Part shown: positions 1-13,200 of the stretch, in pieces
How the letters are laid out: each line of letters begins with the position of its first letter
How positions within the stretch are numbered: position 1 is the stretch's first letter
Source of the DNA: Oxytricha trifallax
Lineage: Eukaryota > Ciliophora > Spirotrichea > Sporadotrichida > Oxytrichidae
DNA: 64,000 nt
Direction of reading: 5' to 3'
Assembly (NCBI GenBank): GCA_000711775.1
Contig: ARYC01000824.1
Span: 19,732 to 83,731, forward strand
Position numbers and translations under genes: made by a program
The notes under the pieces: model-generated
What the model saw: only the letters and a program-made list of their open reading frames with translations
Told to the model about the DNA's origin: nothing
Databases searched by the model: none

Positions 1-199
1 TGGACCACCAAAAACTCCGGCCAGACCACCTGACCACTTTTTAATATATTAAATGATTTATTAATTAATTAAGCTTTAAATCTAAATCAAATTAGAATTA
101 ATGGTACTCCTAATTCATGACAGTTATAATCAATATATTAATCATTTATTTATTTGTATTTCTTGAATTTCCTATTTTTATCTATTTTAACAATATTAA
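1..199. mobile_element. Right end of a TTAA-bounded repeat element (cut by window edge)
   Basis: The first ~195 bases closely match, in the same orientation, the right arm of the palindromic element ending at 24925. Both contain the block of ggtcagg/cctgacc words followed by an AT-rich tail ending in a conserved ttatctattttaacaata-like terminus, then TTAA (196-199). The left part lies outside the window. Confidence 0.7.
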
Positions 200-530
200 T
201 TTATTTAATTTATCATTCTCTAAATCATAAATTTATTTATGTATAATTAAAGTTGATTTTAATTTCACTATTCAAAATATTACAATGAAAAATTCATTCT
301 CATTAAGTGGAAGCATTCTTAAATTTATTTGTTTTAATTAAGTTAAAAAGAAGCAATCTCTTACATATGGCCGATTTTATATTTTAAAATAAATAAACAT
401 ATTAGAAATTTTGATAACTCCACCTTGGACTTAAATTAACTTAACATCTCAAACGTAACAGGTTTAGAGAAAGGAATTTTAAAAACTTTATATACTATTA
501 ATTAGTTATTTTTAAATAATTCTATTTTTT
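200..530. other. AT-rich spacer, no gene seen
   Basis: No convincing reading frame under the ciliate code; only A/T runs between two repeat elements. Confidence 0.6.
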
Positions 531-952
531 GGGGGGGGGAAGTTTCCTGCCCCAAAAGGTAGTTTCCTGCCCCCAACATTAAATTTTATGTTTTTGCAAT
601 AAATTTAATAGAAACAAATTAATTTCAATTTCAATAACCATAACCATGTACTATACATCATTAATTATTATATAATTTTCAAGGTACATAATTATTCGTT
701 ATCAAATTATATATTATTGACAAGGCTAAAATAAGTGTTTTTTTTAAATAATTAATGTAATTTTCATTAAATTTTAAATTGATTATCAAGGTAGAAATGA
801 TATTTGAAGCTAAATTTTTTAAAAAAAACTACATAATAATAGATGATAAAGATTCTTTGAAAATTATAAAAATTGCATATTTTTATGTTCGGGGCAGGAA
901 ACTTCCCCCCTTGGGTGCATATAAAATTTTGGGGCAGGAAACTTCCCCCCCC
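531..952. mobile_element. G/C-tipped inverted-repeat element, copy 1 (MITE-like)
   Basis: Left end is a G run followed by gaagtttcctgcccc, repeated once inside; the right end is the inverted ggggcaggaaacttc followed by a C run, also doubled. The flanks share ctattttt (522-529 and 953-960), a likely 8-bp target duplication. The interior is AT-rich and non-coding; the small plus-strand ORF at 779-979 crosses the right end and is not a gene. Related copies lie near 8363 and 46352. Confidence 0.7.
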
Positions 953-1757
953 CTATTTTTATATTTGAAGGAGTCTTAATTATGATCTTATTAATTAAAT
1001 TTTAGAATAAACAGAAATTTAAAATATCAATATTGATATATAATAGATCGTATCAACTAAGTTAGATTCAGTTTAAGCAATTGGAAATATAACATTGAGA
1101 AATTCAACAATAAGTGATACTGTATATGAGTAAATAGCATCAACAAATTCTCAACAAGGATGGGGAATTATTTAATAAATTTATATTATAGTATTAATAA
1201 AATTCATGTCTACTAAAATGCCAGTTTTAAATTTAACTCAACAAACAACACAATCGATTTAAAAAATAATTTATTTAACATAATTTATAATTGTGGCCCA
1301 AACTATGGTCCGTTTTTAACTCCAAAATATGATTGGAAAATGTGAGTATAATGATTATAATAACGTATTAAAAATATTTTTTTAGATAAATACCAAAAAA
1401 TATTAGAACAGTACTTTCTAAAAATTGAAGACCCTAGTGAAATCACGCATGGTATGTATGACAAGCGTAGTATCAAATTTGGGGTAAAATGATACTCCTG
1501 AAGCTTGATCAGCTGGCATGTACATGTATAGTGTTCCATAAAATCAATTATAACAAAACAGCATTGAGTCAAAAGGAGGTACTTTTATATATGTCAAGTA
1601 ACCTATTGCAATTATGGGATATGCATTTGAATAATTTCATAGTATATATTTATGATTTCACTTTCCACAAAAAGTAATAATAATAATAATAATAATTAGA
1701 TCACATTGAGGTCTCTGGGGACCCCCGATCTGAGTTGCTTTTTAGTGCAAATAAGGG
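953..1757 (+). other. Possible exon fragments of an unrecognised gene
   Basis: Mostly AT-rich, but 1387-1485 (starting DKYQKILEQYF) and 1489-1677 (starting MILLKLDQLAC) read as protein-like plus-strand stretches with better base composition than their surroundings. A start near 1207 (MSTKMPVLNL) is possible. The pieces are in different frames, so they need at least one intron or IES, and I could not find a GT-AG pair that joins them cleanly. No family recognised. Confidence 0.25.
1675..1697. repeat. (TAA)n microsatellite
   Basis: About seven tandem TAA units. Read as glutamine codons they make the plus-strand frame here look longer than it is. Confidence 0.85.
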
Positions 1758-2447
1758 TCAAGCCCTATTAGTTAGTTGGAGATTCTCTCCTGTATACTGA
1801 TTTTCATCTTCTTCTGTTGTTTCTTCTCTTTCCTCCTCTTGGTTTTCCTCTTCCTTTGCCGCTTCTCTTGTTGCTTCTTCTTTTTCTTCCTCCTTTTCTT
1901 GATCCGCTGTGTAGGATTTGAACTGTTTCTCCAAGTCTCTGAATTTGAAGAAGGAGTCGAAGTGTTTGACATTCATAGAGAACTTTAGCTTTTTTGTTGC
2001 CAAAATCTCTTTGCGTTTCGTGGTGATGAGTTATGTAAAGTCGCTCTTTAGGAAGTAGGTGTGTTTTTGAAGACATTTGACAAAGATTTCTACTTTGTTT
2101 AAGTGGTCATGGTAGTCTGCTGAGATTGATACGCAGCTGAGTTCATTCGCTGCTACGTTTTTCATTATGATAAGTAGAATGTGTTTGTAATATTCAAGAA
2201 CTACTTCTGAGACTTCATCCATGTCTCCAAGTTTGCCTTGGATGTCTACCTTCAAAGTTGCATCGCTTTTGTCGTACCACGTTTTTAGTGTGGCTTTAGA
2301 AATGTCTGTAAACATAGCGTTTGTGACTCGTGCGAGCTTTTTCATTTGTTTGTAGACTGTTGAGTTAATAGAGTTGAGCCAGATTGATATGCAAGATTCT
2401 CTAGTATCGAATCTTTGTATGAGTTCAGCCTTAGTTATAGTCTGCAT
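1758..2447 (-). CDS. Hypothetical protein with acidic low-complexity C-terminus
   Basis: Open for 229 codons from ATG at 2447 only if the in-frame TAA near 2034 is read as Gln; it ends at TGA. The N-terminal ~150 residues are mixed and probably globular; the C-terminal ~55 residues are almost all Glu/Lys/Gln (EKEEEKEEATREAAKEEE), likely a charged coil. The start (TKAELIQRF) resembles over about eight residues the start of the TBE 22-kDa protein (QAQELIQRF), too short to prove kinship. Base composition is richer in G/C than the flanks, as for the transposon genes in this window, so a germline-limited element gene is likelier than a host gene. Function unknown. Confidence 0.6.
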
Positions 2448-2540
2448 ATCTTTGGACTAGTTAACTTATTAATTATAAGTTTAATTAAAGTCTTTACTAT
2501 TTAATAGTATTTATTAAGGCTAGTGCTTTAATTCTTAATT

Positions 2541-3294
2541 TCCTATTTAGTACCCCCGTTTACTGATGACGTATTTGATGTTTGCATCTTCGCAAATTTT
2601 TCGGTAGTGATTCCTTAGTCCTTCTGAGAATTCTGACTAGGTGTCTATGTAGTAGGTATGTTGGCAAGAGTCGTCTTTTTCCGACTGGGCTTTGTCGTAC
2701 AAGTCGTACTCTATTTGTTCTTCTGTTGAGCTCCAGTCTTCCTCATCTTCTGAGTATAAGACTTTCTTTGTTATAAGCCTACTGTTTCTGTTGGTATCGT
2801 TCAAGTTGTTTTCGTATTCTCGGTATTTCTTTTCGAATTCTTCCAGTTCTTTCTGGTGTTAGGCATCTTTAATGACGTATTTGTCAGAGATTGGGGGGTG
2901 TTAGTGGCTCATTTTTTAGTGGAGGTGGGGCCGCTGTGGTCAGTTCTGGTGTGATAGGTTATTCTATCTTAGCTTGAGGTCTGATGAACTTGTTGTTGAT
3001 CGCTAATAGTCTTAGCATTTGAAAAAGTTGTTGAGTCCAAAGTTAAACTTAGTCGTCTTTGTTCTCCGTGACGTATTAGAGTTTAGTTAGGTGTATTTGG
3101 AACTGGTTGAGTGTGCTGAAACTTTTTCTGACTAATTTTCTTGATATAAAAGTGAGGATCTCAAGTATGTGCAGGCCCCATTAGTTTTTGTTTGTTTTTA
3201 TGATATCTATTGTGAATTGTGCTAAGTGATGTGTTTGGTTATTCTCTACATCTCCTTAAATGATATCTCGTTGTGTTTTGTTCAGTATACCCAT
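2541..3294 (-). CDS. Hypothetical ORF upstream of 1758-2447, probably frameshifted
   Basis: ATG at 3294 (MGILNKTQRDII) opens a ciliate-code frame that meets TGA at 2884-2886 just after a run of six C. One frame over, reading continues (SDKYVIKDAQHQKELEEFEK) through a Glu/Lys/Tyr-rich stretch to about 2541, with no TGA until it enters the next ORF. A one-base indel in the C run is the simplest explanation. The N-terminal half is Leu/Gln-rich, the second half charged and possibly coiled. It is on the same strand as, and about 95 bases upstream of, the next ORF, so the two may be one transcription unit or one long ORF. No family recognised. Confidence 0.45.
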
Positions 3295-3584
3295 TCTGTG
3301 TTTCTTATTTAATAATTTTTACAAAAAGTAATAGACAAACTGCCTTAGATTTTTCTAATGACTTATTTTAAATCATAAAAATATTTTAATTCTCTTAATA
3401 ATTCTCTCTTTATAATTTTAGTATTTGCAAACTTTATATTGTACATTCAATAAGAACCATGACTTTTTGCATTTTTCCTATTATATATAATTTAAGCTAA
3501 TATATTTAAATCTTTGTGATTAGTTAAACTTAATCTATAAAACTACTAATCTTAATAGAAAATTAATGCATTTATTTCGTATAG
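3295..3584. other. AT-rich spacer
   Basis: No coding or structural signal seen. Confidence 0.5.
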
Positions 3585-3978
3585 GCGTCGGCAAATTTTA
3601 AAATTTGCCGACGCATGCTGTTGATTATTAAATTATTTAATTTAATTCATGAATTAATATATTAATTAAACTTAAATTCATGATTCAAAAATCATTTTGA
3701 TATCTGTAAATCCTTTTAGATTTATACCTTTCTTTAAGGAATTACAATAGCACCCTCTAGACATTCTATAATAATATTTTTACGGAAGTTTTAACTTAGT
3801 TTTATTCTATTTAGTTTCAAAATTCAATATAGATTTATATAGATCCTTAAAGATTTCTAATAGTTAAAAGGGATTTTAATCAAAAAATTACTTTAAACTG
3901 ATAGATAATTTTTTAATATGTTATTTAAAATAATGAAATCGCCTGAATCCGTCGGCAAATTTTAAAATTTTTCGACGC
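3585..3978. mobile_element. Small element bounded by two copies of a 28-30 bp palindrome
   Basis: 3585-3614 is a perfect palindrome (gcgtcggcaaatttt and its complement). A second copy with two changes lies at about 3949-3978. The ~335 bases between are AT-rich and non-coding. Because each end is itself a palindrome, the pair is both a direct and an inverted repeat, as in some MITEs. No clear target duplication. Confidence 0.55.
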
Positions 3979-4149
3979 CAAGATTAATAGACTTTTTATA
4001 TAAAAAACATAAATTAATCACTAAAGGAGTTGAACAAGATTAAATTTAATATATTATTTAAATTAATTTTATTTATTTAAATAAAGAAAAATGCCAATGA
4101 TAAGGGCTTTTATTGATTGTTACATCGTCATAAGTTTTATTATTTAAAT

Positions 4150-5405
4150 AAAACCCCATAGATCAATTAAGACATGAGAATTAGGGTAAAGAACAATTAA
4201 ATTAATAATTAATTATTATTGGCGGATAATTATAATGTTTGGGCTAATTATTAAAACTATTGGCTCGATTATTTGTCCTTATAAAATAATCCAATCAGGC
4301 TGTGTAAATTTTATTTTAATCCTAATTATATATATTATTAGCTGTTCTGACCGACACCCGACCCCCCACGTACCCTCCTTCTTGGTAGTACCCCCCGTAC
4401 CCCCCGACCCCCCGTACCCCCCTAAAATATTCTATTTTATATCAAATTTTTTATCCTTAGGGTCTAAATCGATTTCCTTCTTGACATCTTGACATTATAA
4501 ATTCTATGATTATATATATAAAAATTCATAATTTTATCAGAATTTTTAAATTCTATATTAATGCCTTAAATGATTTGATTTTTAAGTTTTGACAAGTTTC
4601 ACAATGTTTTTCAACATTTTTTTGCCTATCCTATTTGAAAAATATATAAAAAATAATTTTCCATTACAAATTTTAAAATTTAAATTATAATTAATTTTTA
4701 TTGACTACCATACAAAAATTGTATTCTAAATTTTTTTTTCGCTTAAATCAACTTCATTCGACTTCATTACAAGAAAGAGTATGATTAATTTTTTAAAATA
4801 AAAATTTTAAATATTTTGTAATTGTTAATGAAAAAAATTATAAAATTTTTATTTTGAAAATTTGAAAACTTAATCATACTCTTTCTTCTAATGAAGTCGA
4901 ATGAAGTTGATTTAAGCGAAAAAAAAATTTAGAATACAATTTTTGTATGGTAGTCAATAAAAATTAATTATAAATTAAATTTTAAAATTTGTAATTGAAA
5001 ATTATTTTTTATATATTTATCACAAAGGATAGGCAAAAAAATATTGAAAAACATTGTGAAACTTGTCAAAACTTAAAAATCAAATCATATAAGGCATTAA
5101 TATAGAATTTATAAATTTTGATAAAATTATGATATTTTATATATAAAATAATAGAATTTATGATATCGAGATGTCAAGAAGGAAATCGATTTAGACCCTA
5201 AGGATAAAAAATTTGATATGAAATAGGATATTTTAGGGGTACGGGGGCGGGGGTACGGGGTACTACAAGAAGGGGGGTACTACCAAGAAGGAGGGTACGG
5301 GGGGGGTCGGGTGTCGGTCAGAACAATTAGCCAATTATAATTATTTTTAATCTAATTGTTCTTAACTCCAATCCTCCCTTCTTAATTGATTTATGGGATT
5401 TTAGT
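4150..5405. mobile_element. 1.25-kb foldback (long imperfect inverted repeat)
   Basis: The left arm (about 4337-4830) and right arm (about 4835-5333) are near-complementary over ~480 bases, including C/G-rich tips with gttctgaccgacacccgac and repeated gtaccccc words. Outside these, 4152-4218 also pairs with 5335-5402, so the left arm holds about 115 bases (4222-4336) missing from the right. The single strand could form one long hairpin. The ORF at 4235-4492 is a by-product of the arm sequence. Confidence 0.75.
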
Positions 5406-5807
5406 TTCTTTATATTGTATTTATAATCATTTGGATGATTATTTTTCTCATAAATGAAATAAGTATTCCTCAATAAAATTAAAATATGTTGCTAAATTCA
5501 TTTTATCTTTTCCTTTTTGTGTGGATTGTGATATTATAAGTTTAAAAAATTAAATTACTCATATATGCATCTAAGAAGTACAATAGGTGTCAAGACAATT
5601 ACTTAAATTCCTTTTTGTCTGCATTAAACAGTTTAGTTTAGTGATTGATTTTATATAACACCAAACATTGACAAACAAGAAATCAAGTCGAGGAATAGCA
5701 TCTTACTAAAAATTATTCTTTACTATTTATACTTTATATACATACCCTGTGTGATTTGACGATGGTCATCAAAATTTAAAAGCGCGTTCTCATATTTGTT
5801 GGTTTTT
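5406..5807. other. Spacer upstream of the large beta-helix gene
   Basis: AT-rich, no frame worth calling. It would contain the promoter of the gene that starts at 5808; no motif recognised. Confidence 0.5.
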
Positions 5808-7290
5808 ATGCTTAAAAATATTTCTTTATTCATTTTTATAATGATAATATTTTATATAGATTTTTTTATGAATTTTATTTCTTTGTTTGCTTAAGAATTT
5901 TATAGATTTTAAGAGTTTACTGGATTTATTTAAGGTCTCTACTCGTAAAACATAGATTTTGGAAGCTTCTTTTATCTAAATACATTTAAAATTTAAATAT
6001 ATATTAATAGTTATTTTTATTACTATTTAAATGGTAGTTAGAAGGGAAATATCACTGTGATTTCTGAAAATAATAAATACACCCATTGCATTAATAAAGA
6101 ATATATATATTATGCATCAACTGCTACCGAGGTTCAGTTTTTAATATTCAATCTAATGGAACTAACACTCTATAATAAATTAATTACTATATTAAATATT
6201 TCAGTCATTTCAGAATAAATAATTGTAAATGAAACGAAAAGCTCATATATTTGTAATTAACATTCATAAAATTTTGAAATTTTTATAGAGAACATTGGTG
6301 GAAAAGGTGGTTCAATTTACTGCAAGAATTGTTTAAGCATAAATATTACAGATACTCTGTTCTCAGAGAACTTATTTAATAAAATATCAATATTATTTTT
6401 TAAAATTGTAACACAGCTTATCTGAATATAATTTTTATTAAAAATTCTATTATCAAGGAGGAGCTTTAGCCTTAGAATACTTTTAAAATTTCAATAAAAC
6501 AGTAGATCTCTTAATAAACCTAATTATAAACATGAATTAATTGTGTATTTAGAATTTAAATATCATTATGTATTTGGCTTTCAATTTTTATGTATGTTAT
6601 AATTTATTTTTATATTATATGCTTTTAAATTTAGCGAACTTCACAATATAAGTAAGCCATTTAGTTAAATTTTGATCATTATAGGAGTGCCACACCATTA
6701 ATGATGCAGGATTTTTGTATTTTGAAAGCGCAGATTGTCCTTTAAATTTAACAATCTATAATATTACAGCCAACAATATTAAAATTTAAAGAAATTATTA
6801 ACACAAAATAATTTAGAGTTTTATATTTCTTCATCCTTAATTGCATCGTCTTTCATTTTCAGACAAAATGAAAGATTTATTATTTTTGATATAATAGTAT
6901 ATAAGATTCTATATTTAGAAAGCTTTGGAGGTGGCTTCGCAAAGATATTAGGTACAAATTATTTTAAATTGATAATAAAATATTTTAAATGTCAGCATCT
7001 CTGTGAATAAAACAAACTTTACAATAATTTTTAAATTGCACTCATTTAAATTTTATATGTCGTACTTTATGATAAATATTTACAAATGTACTATCCATGA
7101 CGTAAAATCTAATTTACTTAAATATCATTTCTTATTTAAATATTTTAAATGGAGGTGTATTTTTGATTAAAGGAAATAATATAAGAGGTTCAATAGATAA
7201 CAGTATCCTTTTAAATATTTCAGCATTAGAAAATGGAGGCATGATTTATGGAATTAGTGAAAAGATAATGAATATTTTTAATAATTAATT
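5808..7290 (+). CDS. N-terminal exons of the giant gene (signal peptide and first beta-helix repeats)
   Basis: ATG at 5808 begins a frame with a strongly hydrophobic first ~28 residues (LFIFIMIIFYIDFF) ending before AQEF, as expected of a secretory signal. Later coding stretches, in changing frames separated by AT-rich gaps, read CINCYRGSVFNIQSNGT (near 6120), NIGGKGGSIYCKNC (near 6290), HTINDAGFLYFESADC (near 6690), SFGGGFAKILGTN (near 6920) and NISALENGGMIYGIS (near 7220). The Gly-Gly-aromatic turns spaced by ~25 residues fit polymorphic-outer-membrane-protein-like beta-helix repeats. Gaps may be introns or IESs; a 46-base GT-AG candidate lies near 6057. Confidence 0.55.
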
Positions 7291-10200
7291 CATTTTGCAA
7301 GTAAATGGATATGTATTTTCATTTTTTATAAAATTTATTGTATCACTTCTCAATGAGTAATCAATAAAAACTCACTTTAATTCTATAAAAAAGATATAGA
7401 AATGATTATGATTTATTTTGTCTATCTTATTTCCCTCATTTTAACATAAATGTTATGTAAAATTAATCAAACAAGTTTTGTATAGTTCTTTAAAAGTCAA
7501 TATATTATTATCGATCAAAATATTGTTGATTCGATAATGAAATTATAAAGGTTTGATATTACTGTATGTTAATTATAATTAGTTATAACTTAAATAAAAA
7601 ATTATATAGTACAAAATAATTTAGGTCTAAGACTTCCCTCTCAAATTATATCATTGAAATTAAGTATATTACCTAATATTATTCCCTTGATTCAAAATTA
7701 AAATTTAATGAAACAAAATTTAAAAAAAATTATATTTTAATCTAAAGGTTTTTCCTAAAAATGTATGATCTCTTAAAATGAAAAAACTAATTAGTTATTA
7801 TTAATTTTTTTATATTTAATAATGGATTTCAATATGACTTCACTAACTACAAATTGCACTACATACATAGATTTATCAACAGTATCTAATATATATTTAT
7901 TTAATAGTCTTAAAAGTCAGAGATGATTTAGTAAACTCAAATACATAAATAGGTTCAGTTATTTTTCTTTAATCTGGAGTGAAGTCTAAACTTAAAAATT
8001 AAATTTATTAATTTAATTATTATTTATTGAGATAGAACTAACAAATATAAATTACCTGTGAGTTTATAATTGGTATTATTAATTTATTAAGATATCATAT
8101 AACTCATGAAGTATATCATTTAAAAAAATAACTCAACTTTTTATCATAAATAATTATACAAATATAATTATAAAAATTTAATTATAAAAATTGTTTAGAA
8201 TTGGAAATTTCTCTTAAATAAAGTAATTTATCTAGAAATATTTTTACTTCGTTTCTTTTTATTTTATAAAAATAGAAAAAACGTTTATTATATTTATTCT
8301 TTTAACAGATAGAAATGTCCATAATAAAGGTTTTATGATGTTAAAGGTTTATATGTTATAGAGAAGGGGGAAGTTCCCTTCTTTTCTAAGGTCGTTTCCT
8401 GCCCAATTCATTCACTACATAATTTTATAATTTCTTAAATTCTTTTTCATTAATTATACTATGATAATTCATTAACATCTATATTATTATTTTTTATTAT
8501 GTTAGAATATCATATATTTTATCTAAATAAGATATAAATCCTTGAAATTATAAAAAAATTTTGACATAAGGTTAAGGAATAGTATAAATTTAGAAGCTGG
8601 ATGATGGAAACTTCCGTAGTGCCGAGAAACCGCACGAAGGTAGGAAATCCCCCCCTTTGTTATCTATATTTTCCTTTTTATTTTTAATAATTTTAATATG
8701 AAATTTATATTTATTTTTGTGTCGCTAAAGTTTACTATTATTATAAAATAGATACAATATTTTTTGAAACTTAAAAAATCATTAATTAGAATCAATACTC
8801 TTATAAATTAAATTATTTTTACTCAATAACTCAAATAAGAATAAATTCTCAAATTGCTTTATGAGTGGTAGCGGAGATAAAGGAGGAGGAATATATCATC
8901 TTGGTAGTTAGATTAAATTTTTATCTAATTAAATATAAAGTTATTTAATAATGAAAATCCTTTATTATATATTTTTAATTTTATTATTGTAAAATTAGTA
9001 TAAAATAGATATCATTAGTTGAATAATTTGCGAAAATGGAAATGGTGGGAGCTTTACAAGGTGGAATTTACTATTAATAAATATAAATAAAATAAATAAT
9101 AGAGATAATGATAATTTTAAATTAATATATATATAGTTTATAAATTTATAATAACTTTTCTTTGAAATATTATTATTGGAAAATTAAATTAATTTTGAAG
9201 AAAAGAAACAAAATTACATAAATATTTAATTAATTTCAAGTGATAATCTTATTTGGAAAAAAAATATTATTGCTTAAATTTGATGTATCCTTAACATTTC
9301 TTTTTTAGCTTTTATAAATCTAATTATACGAAATTCAAATTTAAATGAAAAAATAATCTGAAATCAAATAAAAATTATATAATATCATAACATCTTTGAA
9401 GGTTAAGATTAGCCAAATGACGATTTTTTCATTAAATTAACTAATAAAATAGGCCAAAAGAAACAATATTTATTATGATAGTAATTAAGCATACAAATAA
9501 TTTTTTCCTTAAATCTACTTATTTTCCTAGGATTAATTTAATTCTTTTGAGCAATTGAGATAAAACAAGCGTAAAAATTAAATCCTTAAAAAAAAAACTG
9601 ATAAAAGCAAAGTAATATCTAAAAAATTAATATTTCGACAGTAATTTAATACTGTGACAGTTGTAATTTAGAGATTTCTTTTAAACTTTAACAACAATTT
9701 ATTATATTTCTCAGTTAAATCCATAAATTGATTTAACTCCAAATATTATTATTAAGTTTACCGAGTTTGATGATATTTTTTGCAGAGAAGGATGCATTGT
9801 ATATGCAACATCTGGATCTTATCAATAAAAATTAATTTAAATAAATTGATCTTAGATAGACATTTAAAATACAATCATTTAAAATATTTTAATTTTAGAA
9901 TACAATTTAATTGGATAATTAAAATAAAATTTCCATTTTTACAAGATAATTAACCAACCATCATATCTTATACTATTTGATAATTTTGTTCACATTGATT
10001 ATTAACTAAAAAATTTGAATGTATTAATTATATTTAAGAATAAATTTGTATTTTTAAAAATTGAAATCATTTAAACTTAAATTAAATTATAAAGACTATT
10101 AATTTAAAAATAAGTCCATTAAATATGATGTATTAAAATTATCTAATTGTATAATATTTATTACTTATTAGAGAATCTTCGGTTTCATTATCTATTATAG

Positions 10201-13200
10201 TAATATCTTTAGATTTTAAATTAATAATTAATAAAAATTTTAATCATGTAAAATATTACGGCTATTCTAAGATATTTAATTTATTTCATTTACAAATAAA
10301 TTATTATTTTTAAAGCGGAGGCGTTATTATATATTTAAATTTTTTTTTAATTTATATAAATGAATATATTTTTTTTTATACTTAGCAATATCTTCTATTG
10401 CAAAAATAAAATGTAATTTAATATAAACAAAATATTTTATAAAATAAACAAAAATAAGCAACATTTAATGATGCACAATCAAAACCCTAAAACCCATTAA
10501 TGAGGTCTATAGGTGCTTTGATTTGTTCGGAATATGTTAGAGCTTGGGGTTATAAATTAAATGCGAAACAAAAATTACAAGCTTTTGGAGTCTATTTATG
10601 ATGAAGAGTATATAGATTTAGTGTTTAACGGCGCTTAGGATGTGATATATACAGTGAATAAGTCAAACCAGTACTGAAATAGAAGACTATTGCCCTTCTC
10701 TTAAAGCAAAGTCCATCAACTGTTCTCTCTCACTGCTTGAAAGGTGTATAATTAAAGCAATAATAGCTGAATTCCTAGCCTAAGAGGAAGACAAAGTATT
10801 AAAAAGTTTTTATAGAAGCATAGTGACTATCTTATCATTGAAAAAAACCTTGAAGTATTGGGATCACTTCTCTCTCGACCAACGAGCTAATATGTTTCCC
10901 TGAGTTGAAGATCTCTGCTTAGTCTGTAGCTAACATTTATAAATGAAACGGTATCTCTTACAAAGGTGTAAATTGTATCAAGAGAGTAATTGATTTCAAC
11001 TCTGCCATTTTACAACAACAACTTAAATTATATTTATAATTAAATGCAGAGAGCTTAATAGAATAATATTAAGTTTATTCATGCTGACGAGGCTGTGTTT
11101 ACATTCAACACTTTCATCTAGAAGTCTTGGTATAAGAGGGATAGCAACATAGAAGTATATGACTAGAAAGTCAAGTTATAAACAATGGCAATTTTTGGAG
11201 GTATTAGTGAGGATGCTGGTTTAGAAACTTATCTTATTCCTCCTCGATCTATTAAAACAGAGTAGTATATTAAGTTTTTAGAGCAGCTGAGAGAGAAGTA
11301 CCCTGAATAAGAGATTATACGATTCGTTGATAATCTTTCTGTTCATAAGACTAAAGAAACAAGGAAGAGTTATGAACAACTTAAAATAACACCAGTGTTC
11401 AACGTACCTTACAGTCCATAGTTTAATGGAATTGAATTCTACTGGGGTATACTAAAAGGTCATTAAAAGAAACTGCTGCTATATCACCTGATGCATGACC
11501 TACCTGTTGATACAGTCGATTTTATAAAAAATTCAGCTAAGAGAATTGATAATTAGTTGGCATAAAAGTTTGCTAAAGAAGAGAGAGTGAATGTATATAA
11601 ATAAGTTTTGTAGTTAAGTTAATGAATATATAAGTTACATTTGAAATTCTTTAGAGGGAGCTGGCTTCTCTTTCTTTTCTTCTACTTCTTGCTTCCCTCC
11701 TCCTAAGTTTATTCTATTCCTGCCCGCTCCAGCATCTATGTTCATTGACTCTGGAGGCTAAATATTTGAATAAAGTCTCTTGCTGACTTCATACTTTGTC
11801 TGCGACTTTCGCTCTCTGTGAAGCTTGCTCTATTCCTTCATCAAGAGATGCCAGTACCAGATTTTTCTAAAGAGTGAAGCTACAAATCTTACTTGAAATA
11901 TAAGGGTGCTTCTGAAGCTCTGATAGCCAGCTCTCACTTATCTTGATCCCTTGTCTGTCCTTATCTTCAGAAGAGATGCTGCACCTTTTCTTATGAGATT
12001 CTTGAATAATTTCTTTCAAGTAATCACCTTTAATTGTTGCAAGTATGCCAAAGAAATAGTTTCTTTCAGGCAGTTTATTTAACAACTGCTTCTTAGTAGT
12101 CAGGTACTGCGAAACCTCTGGGTTGTTCATAGCATCATCATATAAGCTAGTCAATGAAATTTCAGGATAGTTTGGAATCTCTGCAAACTTTACATATTAA
12201 GTTTTCAATGCTTTCTTCTCTTCGCAGAGTATCGCTCTTAAATGTAATTTAGTACCTTCCATCGTTGGTAGGAACAAACCAATTACATAATCAAGATGAG
12301 TTATTATAAGTTCATTACCTTGCTGCACCAGGTAGCGATGCAAATCCTCCTTGCTTCTAAATCTTTGAATTAATTCTTGTGCTTGAACTCTTTTCATTTC
12401 ATCATTTATTGACTCCGTCTTGTTTACAGATCTTAGAAAGGATATTCAAATTTAAGTTTATTGATTTCAATTATATACATCTGCAAAACTTACTATTAAA
12501 TATGGGCATCCTATAGGAGGTCAACCTGTTAGAAGGATATGGAGAAAGTTTTGAGAACTGGTTTCAAACTTGAGAGATTGATATCAATTTCTACTATTAT
12601 AGTTCCATAATTTTAAATTTAAATTGGTACGTACTTAATTAGGAGCATCTCCTAAAATGCTAGTACTTAATTAGGAGCACCCTAATTATAGTCATCAATT
12701 GTCAAAATACCTCCTTAAACAATACGTACTTAATTAGGTGCACCTCCTAAATTGGATCGTGGTATAATAAACTTATTATTGAATGTAAAAATGGTTACTT
12801 TCTCACCCATATTTAGAGATGGATCGACTTGTTTTGCTTATTTTTCTAATCTAATACTTTAAAAACTTCCCTTGAAACTTTTAGGCTTGAAAGGTCTCAG
12901 TTTTATAGCCAGTTTATAATTTTAAATTCAAATTTAAAAATGAGCGCTATTTTTTATAAAACTACAGCACTTCAATTAAACAAAATGAGACTTACATTTG
13001 GCAGTAATAAAAATAGTGATAGCTGTGAGATGAACTTTCATAAAGAACTACAAGAGCTATCACATGAGATCTCTGTAATTAAATTAAAAATTAATAATAT
13101 AAAATAAATGCAAATAAGTGTGTTAAAGACAGAGAGGAGAAGAAAGGCAATAATGAAATTCCTATACAAACTGAAAAAGTAGAAGTATATTTTTGTGATC

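Noticed and set aside
779-979. 66-residue plus-strand ORF
   Set aside because: Runs across the right end of the small G/C-tipped element; no independent support.
1772-2076. Other frames over the acidic tail (Lys/Arg-rich minus frames; Phe/Leu/Cys-rich plus frame)
   Set aside because: Low-complexity shadows of the Glu/Lys-rich C-terminus of the 1758-2447 gene; only that frame joins a longer protein.
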